64,000 nucleotides of DNA from Collinsella sp. AF25-2LB (GCF_003458415.1 NZ_QRUF01000004.1:70451-134450), one strand, 5' to 3'; counted from the stretch's first letter, positions 33,994 to 42,494 are shown. Made by a program: numbers and translations. The notes: a model not told the origin generated them from the letters alone.

Positions 33994-36507
33994 CTATAGA
34001 TAGCGGCCGGTAATGCTCTTGGAGCAGGCCGCGATGTCGCCTGGCGTACCGGCGCAGACGATTTGCCCGCCGGCGTCGCCACCGCCCGGGCCCATGTCGA
34101 TCACGTAATCGGCGTTACGGATAAGGTCGAGATCGTGTTCGATCACGATAACCGTGGCGCCTTTGGCAACAAGGCCGTCGAACACATTCAGCAACACCTG
34201 AACATCGAGCGGATGCAGGCCAATCGTGGGCTCGTCAAATACGAATACGGCATCATCCTGCACGCGGCCCATCTCGCTCGCAAGCTTAAGGCGCTGCGCT
34301 TCACCGCCCGAAAGCGCCGGTGTGGGCTCGCCAAGCGTGAGATAACCCAGGCCCAGGTCGTGCAAGGTCTGCAAGCGCGTCTGAACCTTCTTGAGTCCCA
34401 GTGTGGCGTCGAGCGCCTCATCCACACTCATATCCATAAGCTGCGGCAACGTAAGCAGGCTCCCGTCCTTGCCCTCGCGATGGATATGCGAGGCGGATTC
34501 CGCGTAGCGAGAGCCGCGACATGCGGGACAGACGATCTCGACGTCGGGCAAAAACTGCACGTCGAGCGATATCGAGCCCGTGCCGTCACACGTAGGGCAG
34601 CGCAAGGCGCCGGTGTTGTAGCTAAAGGCGCCCGCCTTGTAGCCGGCTGCCTTGGCCTCGGGCGTACGGGCGAAAGCGCGGCGCAGCTCATCATGGATGT
34701 CGGCATAAGTCGCTACCGTCGAGCGCACGTTGGCGCCGATGGGCGTAGCGTCAATCAGGTTTGCGCGGGCAATACCCTCGGCATCGACCCAACGCACGTG
34801 CCCCGGCAGGCGCTCGCCAGCTGCCTGCGCCTTGAGTGCCGGGATGAGCGTCTCGAGCACCAACGTCGTCTTGCCCGAACCCGAAACACCCGTAACCGCA
34901 ACCAAGCGACCGCGCGGGATATCGACTTCGAGCGGCTTGACGGTATGGATGGCATCGGTCGCCATGCGGATATGGCCCTGGTCGAACATTTCGTCGTCAG
35001 TCACCTGCGGACGCAAGCGCTTGGGCTCGGCGCGCAAAAACGGCGCGATGCGACTGCTCTGCGATTGCTCGACCTCGTCTACCGTACCAGCGGCGATCAC
35101 ATTGCCGCCGCCTGCTCCGGCAACGGGGCCCATCTCGACAAGATAGTCGGCTTCCGCCAGTACGCGCGTATCGTGGTCGACAACAACCACGGTGTTGCCG
35201 TCATCCACCAGATCGCGCATCACGCCCACCAGGCCGTCGACATTGGCAGGATGCAAGCCAATCGAGGGCTCGTCCAGTACATAGAGCACGCCCGTCGAGC
35301 GATTGCGCACCACGCGGGCGAGCTGGACGCGCTGGCGCTCACCCGTGGAGAGCGTGGCGCCGGCGCGGTCGAGCGAGAGATAGTCAAGCCCCAGGTCGAC
35401 CAAGCGACGAGCCGTGCTCAAAAATGAATCGCAGATATCCACTGCCATGGGCTGCATCTCGGCCGGCAAGGATGCGGGCACCCCGTGCACCCACTCAATC
35501 GCCTCGCCCAATGTCATGGCCGCCGCCTGTGCCAGATTGATACCGCGTACCTGGGGCTGGCGTGCGGCCTCGGAGAGGCGCGTGCCGCCACAGTCACGGC
35601 ATGGCCCCTCGCGCAGAAAGCGCGCAACGCGCTTGAGCCCCTTGTCGTCCTTAACCTTGGCAAGCGCATTCTCCACGGTATAGACGGCGTTGTAATAGGT
35701 GAAGTCGAGCGGCGTGGCGCCCTCGCCGTTTTTGGGAACGTAGAGAATGTGCTTTTTGACCGCCGGACCATGGAACACGATGTCGCGCTCCTGAGGCGTG
35801 AGCTGGTTAAACGGCACGTCGGTGCGTACGCCCATCTCGCCGGCCACCTGCTTCATCAGATCCCACATGAGCGTGCCCCAGGGAAGGACCGCACCTTCGT
35901 TGATAGTCTTTGACTCGTCGGGCACCAGGCTCGCCTCGTCCACCTCGCGCATGACGCCGGTGCCACCGCAGGTGGGGCATGCACCACCGCTATTGAAAGC
36001 CAAATCCTCGGCACTCGGCGCGTAGAACTCGCGGCCGCATGTCGGACACGTGAGCGACAGGCCCGCAGCCACGTTAAGGCTCGGCTCCACACGCGCCCCG
36101 CAATGCGGGCACACGTGATGGGCACAGCGGCTGAAGAGCAAACGCAGGCTATTGTTGAGCTCGGTCATGGTGCCAAAGGTCGAGCGCACGCCCGGCACGC
36201 TCGGACGCTGGTGCAGCGCGAGCGCCGCCGGCACGTGCAGTACCTCGTCCACCTGAGCGTGCTCGGCCTGCGTCAGGCGACGTCGAGTATAGGTGCTGAG
36301 CGCCTCCAGGTAACGACGCGAGCCCTCGGCATAAAGAACCCCCAGCGCCAGAGAGCTCTTGCCCGAACCTGACACGCCGGCAATACCCACGAGCTTTCCC
36401 AGCGGAATATCGATATCGATGTCCTTAAGGTTATGGACACGTGCGCCACGTACCTCGATAGCCTGCGGGCTCATCTTCTGTTCCGTCACCTTTATCACCC
36501 TACTCAT
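33994..36507 (-). CDS. UvrA-like ABC ATPase (short, UvrA2/DrrC-like)
   Basis: An 837-residue UvrA-family protein with two ABC ATPase units: Walker A GVSGSGKSSLALGVLY and GVSGSGKTTLVLETLI, signatures LSTGERQRVQLARVV and LSGGEAQRLKLASEM, and Cys-rich zinc parts (CPHCGARV, CPTCGGTG, CRDCGG, CPTCDGTGSI, CPACRGSRY). Canonical UvrA is about 940 residues and binds UvrB; the shortfall suggests the UvrB-binding insert is reduced, as in UvrA2-type proteins linked to drug or DNA-intercalator tolerance. Its ATG overlaps the stop of the upstream ATPase gene (36500-37618), so they are coupled. An internal ATG at 36474 is an alternative start. Confidence 0.9.
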   Translation of the reverse strand: MSRVIKVTEQKMSPQAIEVRGARVHNLKDIDIDIPLGKLVGIAGVSGSGKSSLALGVLYAEGSRRYLEALSTYTRRRLTQAEHAQVDEVLHVPAALALHQRPSVPGVRSTFGTMTELNNSLRLLFSRCAHHVCPHCGARVEPSLNVAAGLSLTCPTCGREFYAPSAEDLAFNSGGACPTCGGTGVMREVDEASLVPDESKTINEGAVLPWGTLMWDLMKQVAGEMGVRTDVPFNQLTPQERDIVFHGPAVKKHILYVPKNGEGATPLDFTYYNAVYTVENALAKVKDDKGLKRVARFLREGPCRDCGGTRLSEAARQPQVRGINLAQAAAMTLGEAIEWVHGVPASLPAEMQPMAVDICDSFLSTARRLVDLGLDYLSLDRAGATLSTGERQRVQLARVVRNRSTGVLYVLDEPSIGLHPANVDGLVGVMRDLVDDGNTVVVVDHDTRVLAEADYLVEMGPVAGAGGGNVIAAGTVDEVEQSQSSRIAPFLRAEPKRLRPQVTDDEMFDQGHIRMATDAIHTVKPLEVDIPRGRLVAVTGVSGSGKTTLVLETLIPALKAQAAGERLPGHVRWVDAEGIARANLIDATPIGANVRSTVATYADIHDELRRAFARTPEAKAAGYKAGAFSYNTGALRCPTCDGTGSISLDVQFLPDVEIVCPACRGSRYAESASHIHREGKDGSLLTLPQLMDMSVDEALDATLGLKKVQTRLQTLHDLGLGYLTLGEPTPALSGGEAQRLKLASEMGRVQDDAVFVFDEPTIGLHPLDVQVLLNVFDGLVAKGATVIVIEHDLDLIRNADYVIDMGPGGGDAGGQIVCAGTPGDIAACSKSITGRYL

Positions 36508-37618
36508 GCCATATAACTCGATCGCGAATGTACGCGCCCAGCATGGGCACGGTAAACCGGACGAGGCCGTATCCGGCAGCTTCGATGACGCGCTCGCGAA
36601 TCAGGCTTGCGCGATATTTACTCGCCCAGCTCTGGGTACGCTCGCAGCGCTCAATGATATCCGCCATGCGCGTCGGTTTGCCCTCTTCAACCGCCATGGC
36701 CTCGATAAAGAGGCGCTGTGGACTGCGCAGCCCGTAATACAGAGGCGCGTCAACCGCTTCGTAGAACTCGGAGACGGCATCCGCATGGCCATCCTCGACA
36801 TCGCGCCTTTCGATGACCTGCGAGCTACGCCGGACAGCAGACCGCCACATGTAATATCCCACCAGCTGAACCATATAGGGATGCCCCATGCTCTTGTGCG
36901 CCGCAAGGTCCGCTGTCTCCGCGTCAACGTAAAGACCAGCGTCTTTGACCGTCTGGATATACGAATCGCGTACCTTGGGCAAAGATATCGCCTCCAGCGT
37001 ACGCTGCTGGGCACGCCGCAAAAACGTCACGCTCGGCTCTTCGAGCAGATCGTCAACCATACTGGGCAAGCCAGCGAACACCAGCGCAAGACCGCGCTGG
37101 TCGCTATCGGGCAAGCCCGTGGCATCCTGGTCTCCGAGCAACTGCTGATAGAGAACGGCAAGGGCCGCCAGTTCCTCGATAGACGCCGATTGTGCCTCGT
37201 CAATCGCAAACAGTATGCCCTTGCCTGGACCGAGCTTCTTGAGGCGCTCGTTGACCAGCCCTCGCAACGTTTCGCCCTTTGCTCGCGCCGCCTCGACCGA
37301 CATCCGGCCAAACGACGGACCGAACTCCATTGACGTCACAACGGGCTTATTCGAGCGAAGCGCGTCGGCTAAGCGGTCGCATAAGCCAAGCGAAGCGGAA
37401 TCGGAGATAACCGCCCATCCGCGCTCGCTGGCTAGACGTTGCAGCTCCCGCAGGAGAACCGTTTTGCCGCAGCCGCGGTTTCCCGTAATGAGCATGAGCC
37501 TACCCGGCGCTCCGGCGCCGTTGTCGAGTCCTTCCTCAAAATCTTCGATGACCGACTCTCGACCGATGAGCATCGGAGGCCGCTTGCCTGCCGTTGGCTT
37601 AAAGGGATTTGGATTCAT
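36500..37618 (-). CDS. AAA+/STAND-type ATPase with C-terminal winged helix (orphan ATPase 2)
   Basis: The 372-residue protein has MLIGRESVIEDFEEGLDNG, Walker A ITGNRGCGKTVLLREL (about 44-59), Walker B ILFAIDEAQSASIEE (about 134-148), ALVFAGLPSMVDDLL and SVTFLRRAQQRTLEAIS, the same order as orphan ATPase 1 (AGLPNN, SFLRRAQQYHLG). A winged-helix-like end follows. AGGAGG 5 bases upstream sets the start. It is translationally coupled to the UvrA-like gene and preceded by three phased TTATACC repeats, possibly its own operator. Function unknown. Confidence 0.85.
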   Translation of the reverse strand: MNPNPFKPTAGKRPPMLIGRESVIEDFEEGLDNGAGAPGRLMLITGNRGCGKTVLLRELQRLASERGWAVISDSASLGLCDRLADALRSNKPVVTSMEFGPSFGRMSVEAARAKGETLRGLVNERLKKLGPGKGILFAIDEAQSASIEELAALAVLYQQLLGDQDATGLPDSDQRGLALVFAGLPSMVDDLLEEPSVTFLRRAQQRTLEAISLPKVRDSYIQTVKDAGLYVDAETADLAAHKSMGHPYMVQLVGYYMWRSAVRRSSQVIERRDVEDGHADAVSEFYEAVDAPLYYGLRSPQRLFIEAMAVEEGKPTRMADIIERCERTQSWASKYRASLIRERVIEAAGYGLVRFTVPMLGAYIRDRVIWHE

Positions 37619-37653
37619 GTCGGCCTCCTCGGATCGGTAAATCCTGGTAACAG

Positions 37654-37680
37654 TTATACCAACTTATACCGAGTTATACC
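37654..37680. promoter_or_regulatory. Three TTATACC direct repeats at exact 10-bp spacing
   Basis: TTATACC occurs at 37654-37660, 37664-37670 and 37674-37680, all in one orientation, 36-62 bases upstream of the start of orphan ATPase 2. Helical phasing suggests cooperative binding of one protein on one face of the DNA. Confidence 0.6.
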
Positions 37681-37689
37681 AACTGAATC

Positions 37690-37714
37690 TGACAAAGGGG
37701 CTGCCCCTCTGTCA
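37690..37714. repeat. Extragenic palindrome, family B, copy 3, across the TetM-like stop
   Basis: TGACAAAGGGG (37690-37700) pairs with CCCCTCTGTCA (37704-37714) with one mismatch. The right arm contains the stop codon of the TetM-like gene (37714-37712), as copy 1 does for trmL. Confidence 0.75.
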
Positions 37715-39715
37715 CATGTGGCCGAAAAACTCGGCGTCTGCTGCTCGCCAGGGGCGGAAGGTGGCGGGATCGATCTTTACGTGCGCCGCGGCGGGTACGT
37801 CGTACCATTTGACCGTGTAACCAGCGCCGTGAGAGCAAAAGACCGAGTCGGGCGTGTTGGGCAGATCGGCCTCGGGCTCATAGGCGGCCGTCTCGATTAC
37901 GCGCTCGGCATCATGGCAAGCCGCATAGCCGGCGAACTCCAGGTACAGATGCCCGCGACCGCTCGTGTAGGCAGCTACCTCCAGGGCATAGTCCTGCACC
38001 TCGGATGCCGGCACGCGACCCACAAGCTTCGCCCGGTCCCCCGTCATCGTCGGTGGCTCGTACTCGGCACCCATGCGCGTGGCATCCGAGAGCGCCCGGC
38101 CCACGCACTCCCCCGGCACCTCGAGCTCAAAGTGGTACCACGGCTCCAACAGCACCGCCGCGCCAGCCTCACGCGCCTGCATGAGCCCCTGGCGAATCGC
38201 GCGGTACGTGGCCTGGCGAAAATCGCCGCCCTCGGTGTGTTTGGCATGCGCACGGCCGCCCGTGAGCGTAATGCGCACATCGGTGATGGGCGAGCCGGTC
38301 AGCACGCCCAGGTGATCGCGCTCCATGGCGTTGGTGAGTGCCAGACGCTGCCAGTTAAGATCGAGCTCATCGGTCGAGGTCACGGTGCCAAACTGCACGC
38401 CCGAACCCGCCGGCAACGGCTCCAGACGCAGATGCACCTCGGCATAGTGGCGCAGTGGCTCAAAGTGGCCCACGCCCTCGACCGGCTGCGAAATAGTCTC
38501 CTTATAGAGAATGCCGCCAGACTCAAACGCAACCGAAAGGCCAAAGCGATCGGCCAACACCCGCTGCACGACCTCGAGCTGCACCGCCCCCATAAGCTGC
38601 AGATGTATTTGTTCAAGATGGGTGTTCCAGCCTACGCCGAGCATGGGATCTTCGTCCGCCAACTCAGTCAGCGCTTTGAACACCGCGTGGACATCGTGTT
38701 CGCCCGGAAGCACCGTATAGGTGAGGACCGGCGCAATGACGGGCGCATCGCACGCGGGTTCCGCGCCCAGAGCGTCCCCTGGGCGAACGTGCGCAAGGCC
38801 CGTCACGGCACAAATGCCGCCAGCAGCAACTTCTTGGGCAAGCTCATACTTCTCGCCGTTATAGATGCGTACCTGATCGACCTTCTGCTCCCATGCCTCG
38901 GCACCGGAACGTCCGTTAATCACCTGTTTGGCATGCAGCGTGCCGCCGGTCACTTTAACCCAAGCCAAGCGCTCGCCGCGGTCCCCGCGGCTGACGCGAT
39001 AGACGCGGGCGGCAAACTCCGGGAGCCACGCCTGTTCGCGCATCAGCGCGCATATACCATCCAACAGCTCGTCCACACCTTGGTCCTTGAGCGCCGAGCC
39101 GGCAAAGCAGGGAAAGAGCTTGCGCTCAGCAACCATGCGCGACAGCGTCGCGGAGGAAAGCTCACCCGCCTCAAGAAACTCCTCGAGCGCCGCTTCGTCC
39201 AACGCAGCAGCGTCCTCCTGAACGGCGCCACCCGCCAGCAGTTCGTTGGCATCCAGGCACCCCTCAGAAAGACGTTGCCCAAGTTGTGCCAGCAAAACAT
39301 CGCGGCCGGGATTCTCCAAATCGATCTTGTTGATAAAGATGAACGTCGGGATGTCATAGCGCGCAAGCAGGCGCCACAGGGTTTCGGTGTGCCCCTGTAC
39401 GCCATCGTTGGCGCCTACCACCAGAATCGCGTAGTCCAGGGCACGCAGCGTGCGCTCCGCCTCGGCAGAAAAATCGACATGGCCGGGAGCGTCCACGAGC
39501 ATAACGTGGGTGTCACCATGGTCGAGCACAGCCTGCGACGAGAAGATCGTGATACCGCGCTCACGCTCAATCTCGTTCGTATCCAGATGCGAGTCGCCAT
39601 CGTCAACGCGGCCGCGCTTGCGAATGCGGCCCGCGTTAAACAGCATGGCCTCGGCCAGCGTGGTCTTGCCGGCATCGACATGCGCCAAGATTCCAGCGAC
39701 CGCTTGCTTCGACAT
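37712..39715 (-). CDS. TetM/TetW-like ribosomal protection GTPase
   Basis: A 667-residue EF-G-like GTPase. G1 is AHVDAGKTTLAEAML, G3 DAPGHVDFSAE, G4 INKIDLEN, and the N-terminal switch has NEIERERGITIF. The C-terminal part ends with a domain IV/V region (GGRAHAKHTEGGDFRQATYR). The family dislodges tetracycline from the ribosome; chromosomal members of Coriobacteria and Clostridia are often called only 'translation factor GTPase' and their activity is unproven. GAGGAG upstream supports the start at 39715. Base composition matches its neighbours and no mobile genes are near, so a native gene is likely. Confidence 0.88.
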   Translation of the reverse strand: MSKQAVAGILAHVDAGKTTLAEAMLFNAGRIRKRGRVDDGDSHLDTNEIERERGITIFSSQAVLDHGDTHVMLVDAPGHVDFSAEAERTLRALDYAILVVGANDGVQGHTETLWRLLARYDIPTFIFINKIDLENPGRDVLLAQLGQRLSEGCLDANELLAGGAVQEDAAALDEAALEEFLEAGELSSATLSRMVAERKLFPCFAGSALKDQGVDELLDGICALMREQAWLPEFAARVYRVSRGDRGERLAWVKVTGGTLHAKQVINGRSGAEAWEQKVDQVRIYNGEKYELAQEVAAGGICAVTGLAHVRPGDALGAEPACDAPVIAPVLTYTVLPGEHDVHAVFKALTELADEDPMLGVGWNTHLEQIHLQLMGAVQLEVVQRVLADRFGLSVAFESGGILYKETISQPVEGVGHFEPLRHYAEVHLRLEPLPAGSGVQFGTVTSTDELDLNWQRLALTNAMERDHLGVLTGSPITDVRITLTGGRAHAKHTEGGDFRQATYRAIRQGLMQAREAGAAVLLEPWYHFELEVPGECVGRALSDATRMGAEYEPPTMTGDRAKLVGRVPASEVQDYALEVAAYTSGRGHLYLEFAGYAACHDAERVIETAAYEPEADLPNTPDSVFCSHGAGYTVKWYDVPAAAHVKIDPATFRPWRAADAEFFGHM

Positions 39716-39902
39716 GGCTCTCCTCTTATTGCAAGCCCATCGCACGCGGCAACGGGCACCCTCGTTCCACACTGGATGATACAATTTACGGGCCGGCGGG
39801 CGAAGCGGGCCCTATCCCCCGACCGAGCTCATCGCCCCGCGTTGCCGCGCGGCGATTTTCGTAGGTTCGCGCCTTGCGAAAGCCGGCTTGCAAATCAGCA
39901 CA

Positions 39903-39941
39903 GCGAACGAAAATGACCCCACCTGGGCCAGTTTCGTTCGC
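39903..39941. terminator. Hairpin downstream of the GNAT gene
   Basis: GCGAACGAAA (39903-39912) pairs with TTTCGTTCGC (39932-39941). It lies 28 bases past the minus-strand GNAT stop in a 253-base gap that otherwise shows no gene. Confidence 0.5.
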
Positions 39942-39968
39942 ATGAATTATTGATATGAGGCGTCGCTC

Positions 39969-40457
39969 TTACGCCTCGCGCAGCCAGTCAAACGCAACAC
40001 GCGGCGTACCGTCCGACACATATACGATACCGGCGCGCTTAAACCCGGCCTTGGCAATGGCTCCCTGCATGGGCAGGTTGTCCTGGTGCGTATCGATGCG
40101 CAGGTGGTCGGCGCGCTCCTTGGCAAAGGCAAACATCGCGGCCGCGATACCGTGCACGGTGCCGTCGGACGCCACGCGGTGCAGTACGGCGTACGGAGTG
40201 TCGCTGTGCCACTGACCGTCCTCGATGACGTCATAGCACTCGTCCGGGCCCGGCAAAAAGGCAAACGTCGCCACCACGCGACCGTCGACTTCGCACACAT
40301 AGCTGCCACCAGCGGCAATATCGGCAGCCAGTTGCTCGGCAGAAGGCGTGCCCTCGGGCCACTGCGTGGCGTTGCCATGCGCGCGCATAAAGGCGCGGGC
40401 GGCGTCGTAGATAGCCATGACAGCGGGAATGTCGGTATCGAGGGTTTTTCTGATCAT
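39969..40457 (-). CDS. GNAT-family N-acetyltransferase
   Basis: A 162-residue acetyl-CoA-dependent acetyltransferase. MIRKTLDTDIPAVMAIYDAA at the start and HRVASDGTVHGIAAAMFAFA (the acetyl-CoA region before the motif A helix) fit a GNAT fold, followed by RIDTHQDNLPMQGAIAKAGF, where the NxxMQ..L.KxGF block closes the fold. Substrate unknown. ATG 40457 is preferred to the GTG at 40460. Divergent to the small zinc-ribbon gene with a palindromic operator candidate between. Confidence 0.88.
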   Translation of the reverse strand: MIRKTLDTDIPAVMAIYDAARAFMRAHGNATQWPEGTPSAEQLAADIAAGGSYVCEVDGRVVATFAFLPGPDECYDVIEDGQWHSDTPYAVLHRVASDGTVHGIAAAMFAFAKERADHLRIDTHQDNLPMQGAIAKAGFKRAGIVYVSDGTPRVAFDWLREA

Positions 40458-40478
40458 CACGCGGCGACCTCACGTTTA

Positions 40479-40510
40479 TTGGTATCACTTTGATTGAGCA
40501 ATGATACCAA
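40479..40510. promoter_or_regulatory. Inverted repeat TTGGTATCA / TGATACCAA between divergent genes
   Basis: Arms at 40479-40487 and 40502-40510 with a 14-base spacer, in the short region between the GNAT gene and the zinc-ribbon gene. Shape and position fit an operator that serves both. Confidence 0.5.
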
Positions 40511-40534
40511 CGTTTGGAGAAGGGCGCGAAGCAG

Positions 40535-40831
40535 ATGGGAAGCAAAAAGCGAGCCGCCTGGTCAAAGGCCAAAAGCGAGTTTTTGGGCGCTGCCACGGGC
40601 GGCGATATGAGCGACCTGTTTGCGCGCGAGGACGAGCGCCGCGACGCCCTGGACGCCGAGCGCGATGAGGCCTGGCGCTACAAGTCGTGCGAACGCAAAA
40701 ACCGTTACGACACGCGCGCCGAGGCCGAGGCAGTTATGGCCGACTGCGAAAACCGCGGACGTCGCGGGCTGGCCTGCTACAAATGCGAATACTGCGGCGG
40801 CTGGCACCTGACGTCGCACCCTTGGAAATAG
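40535..40831 (+). CDS. Small zinc-ribbon-like hypothetical protein
   Basis: A 98-residue basic protein. The N-terminal half is charged and helical; the C-terminal half holds CERKNRYDTRAEAEAVMADC and then CYKCEYCGGWHLTSHPW, giving a Cys-x2-Cys-x3-His-type zinc-site pattern. Possibly a nucleic-acid-binding zinc protein; no named family recognised. The start at 40535 is somewhat far from AGAAGG; a TTG at 40514 in frame is an alternative. Base composition is normal. Confidence 0.72.
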   Translation: MGSKKRAAWSKAKSEFLGAATGGDMSDLFAREDERRDALDAERDEAWRYKSCERKNRYDTRAEAEAVMADCENRGRRGLACYKCEYCGGWHLTSHPWK

Positions 40832-40879
40832 ACCCCGCATCGGCACAGCACTGACGGAGTGCCAGCCGTTGTACGGAAG

Positions 40880-41584
40880 CTACGGGCGCGGCGGCACCAG
40901 AACATCGTAACGAACGGCCTTGCCCGCAAGCTGATAGCTCGGCTTAACGCCGGCAAGCAGCGGCCCCTTCACCGGCCGCTTGATAACGACCTTGCGCGGG
41001 TGCACCGCAAGCGCAGCTTCGACCAGCGCCTCCTCATCGGCACACGGCTGTTCCAGATGATGCAAAAGTTGGAACTTCTTTTTAACCGCCGCGCTCTTGG
41101 TGCGCTCGGGAAACATGGGGTCCAGATACACCACGTCGGGAGCCGCGAGCTCGCCCCGCCCTATCAGCTCAGCTGTATGGCGAAGACCGGCAATGCTGTC
41201 CTCGCCGGCATGTAAGCGCATGCGTGCCACGGCTGTCGCAAGCGCCGGGTCATCCGCCGCGCGATCCAAGGCATCCTGCAACAGCACCGCGATCACGCAA
41301 TCCTGTTCATACAGATCAACGGCAAAGCCCGCGGCAGCCAGCAGCAGCGAATCCTCGCCAAAGCCTGCCGTGGCGTCAATCGCCCATGGGCGCTCGACGC
41401 CTTTTGTGCGCGCAGCTTTCACCAGCAGCTCTTGCTGCAGACGGCCCTGCTTGAGCCTTGGAAGCATACGGGCAAAATCGGCACGCAGCTCCATCGCGCC
41501 GTCGGTGAGCGTGAGGCCCTCGGGCTTCCCGATCAGCTCAAGCCCCGCGGCCCGAGCAACAGAAAAGGAATCGATGACGCCCAT
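40880..41584 (-). CDS. rsmJ: 16S rRNA (guanine(1516)-N(2))-methyltransferase
   Basis: RsmJ methylates G1516 of 16S rRNA. The 234-residue protein has LELIGKPEGLTLTDGAMELR, the AdoMet motif AIDATAGFGEDSLLLAAAGF, VYLDPMFPERTKSA (catalytic DPMFP) and PRKVVIKRPVKGP. The ATG at 41584 follows AAGGAG by 6 bases. Convergent with the zinc-ribbon gene. Confidence 0.92.
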   Translation of the reverse strand: MGVIDSFSVARAAGLELIGKPEGLTLTDGAMELRADFARMLPRLKQGRLQQELLVKAARTKGVERPWAIDATAGFGEDSLLLAAAGFAVDLYEQDCVIAVLLQDALDRAADDPALATAVARMRLHAGEDSIAGLRHTAELIGRGELAAPDVVYLDPMFPERTKSAAVKKKFQLLHHLEQPCADEEALVEAALAVHPRKVVIKRPVKGPLLAGVKPSYQLAGKAVRYDVLVPPRP

Positions 41585-41647
41585 GGACACTCCTTCACAA
41601 GCAAAATGAATACGTGAGCGCCGCCCCTGTCGGCACTCAACCGTCCG

Positions 41648-41788
41648 CTATTGTCCCACATGCGACATGGCCCACAGCATCCCAATGCAAAGCACCGCCA
41701 TCAATCCCGTGCATACGGCAGCGATCACGGAATCGCTCATGCGCCTTCCCAACGACCGCGGCTCGCGCACTTGCCCTGTTCCGTACAT
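41648..41788 (-). CDS. 46-residue single-span membrane peptide (47 from the alternative start)
   Basis: A small gene with an excellent ribosome site: AAGGAGG lies 7 bases before the ATG at 41788 (a second ATG at 41791 is directly adjacent). The product reads MYGTGQVREPRSLGRRMSDS, then a hydrophobic stretch VIAAVCTGLMAVLCIGMLWA and ends MSHVGQ. It looks like a short membrane peptide with a positively charged N-terminal side. No homologue was recognised. It lies between rsmJ and the small membrane protein gene. Confidence 0.65.
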   Translation of the reverse strand: MYGTGQVREPRSLGRRMSDSVIAAVCTGLMAVLCIGMLWAMSHVGQ

Positions 41789-42019
41789 CATGGCTCCTCC
41801 TTAGACCAACTCCTTGTTACGCCTTCATCATCGCAGCGCCGTACATGAGCTGCCATCGATTTGACTTACGCCCAGCTTTCCTTTTTGAAAGGTTGGACCG
41901 TGCAGGCAAGAAACGCTTTCAAACGCATGCATCGCCCCGTTGAACTACAATGTGCTTCACGATATGTGCCGCAACCTGGGTGCGACAGATTCTCCGCGCC
42001 CGCATCGAAAGGACCAGCT

Positions 42020-42421
42020 ATGAGCGCCGCTCGCAAGACACTCAAAATCCTTGCCCTGATTTATTTTGTTCTGGGCATCGCCAGTCTCATCATGGGAATC
42101 GCCGGCATCGCGACCGGCAAGCTCGAGTCCACCTACGGATCGAACGCCATGCTCGCCGCGGCCGTGATTATCGCCAAGGGCGTTGTCGATCTGGCCGCCG
42201 GCGTTGCGGGCATCAAGGGTGCCAACAAACCTTCTCAGGTAGACGGCGCGTTTAAGCTCGGTATTGTTGCCGCGGTCGCCACGCTTGCCAAGGCGGTGCT
42301 CACGCTTCCCGCGCTCGGCGGCAGCGCCGTCAACATCGGCGCCTTTGTCCTCGTGGTGTACGACCTGTTCTTTGTTCAGCAGGCACACGCCGTTAAGGCC
42401 GAAAACAAGGACCGCCTGTAA
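42020..42421 (+). CDS. Small four-helix membrane protein of unknown function
   Basis: A 133-residue protein with four hydrophobic segments (about 9-30, 42-62, 75-95, 100-120), starting MSAARKTLKILALIYFVLGI. The first helix pair with its Gly-rich GIASLIMGIAGIATG and the duplicated pattern recall DUF308-like proteins, but no firm assignment is possible. GAAAGGA lies upstream of the ATG at 42020. A hairpin terminator follows. Confidence 0.8.
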   Translation: MSAARKTLKILALIYFVLGIASLIMGIAGIATGKLESTYGSNAMLAAAVIIAKGVVDLAAGVAGIKGANKPSQVDGAFKLGIVAAVATLAKAVLTLPALGGSAVNIGAFVLVVYDLFFVQQAHAVKAENKDRL

Positions 42422-42458
42422 GCGCTCACTTCTCATAGCCTCTGCAGCCAAGTAACTA

Positions 42459-42494
42459 AAAGGGCCGATTGCGCAGCAACGCGGTCGGCCCTTT
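42459..42494. terminator. Hairpin after the small membrane protein gene
   Basis: AAAGGGCCGA (42459-42468) pairs with TCGGCCCTTT (42485-42494). It lies between convergent genes, next to palindrome A copy 4. Confidence 0.75.

Noticed and set aside
37712..39715. TetM-like gene as a recently acquired resistance gene
   Set aside because: Codon and base use match the neighbours and no integrase, transposase or conjugation gene is near. It is more likely a native chromosomal member of the family.
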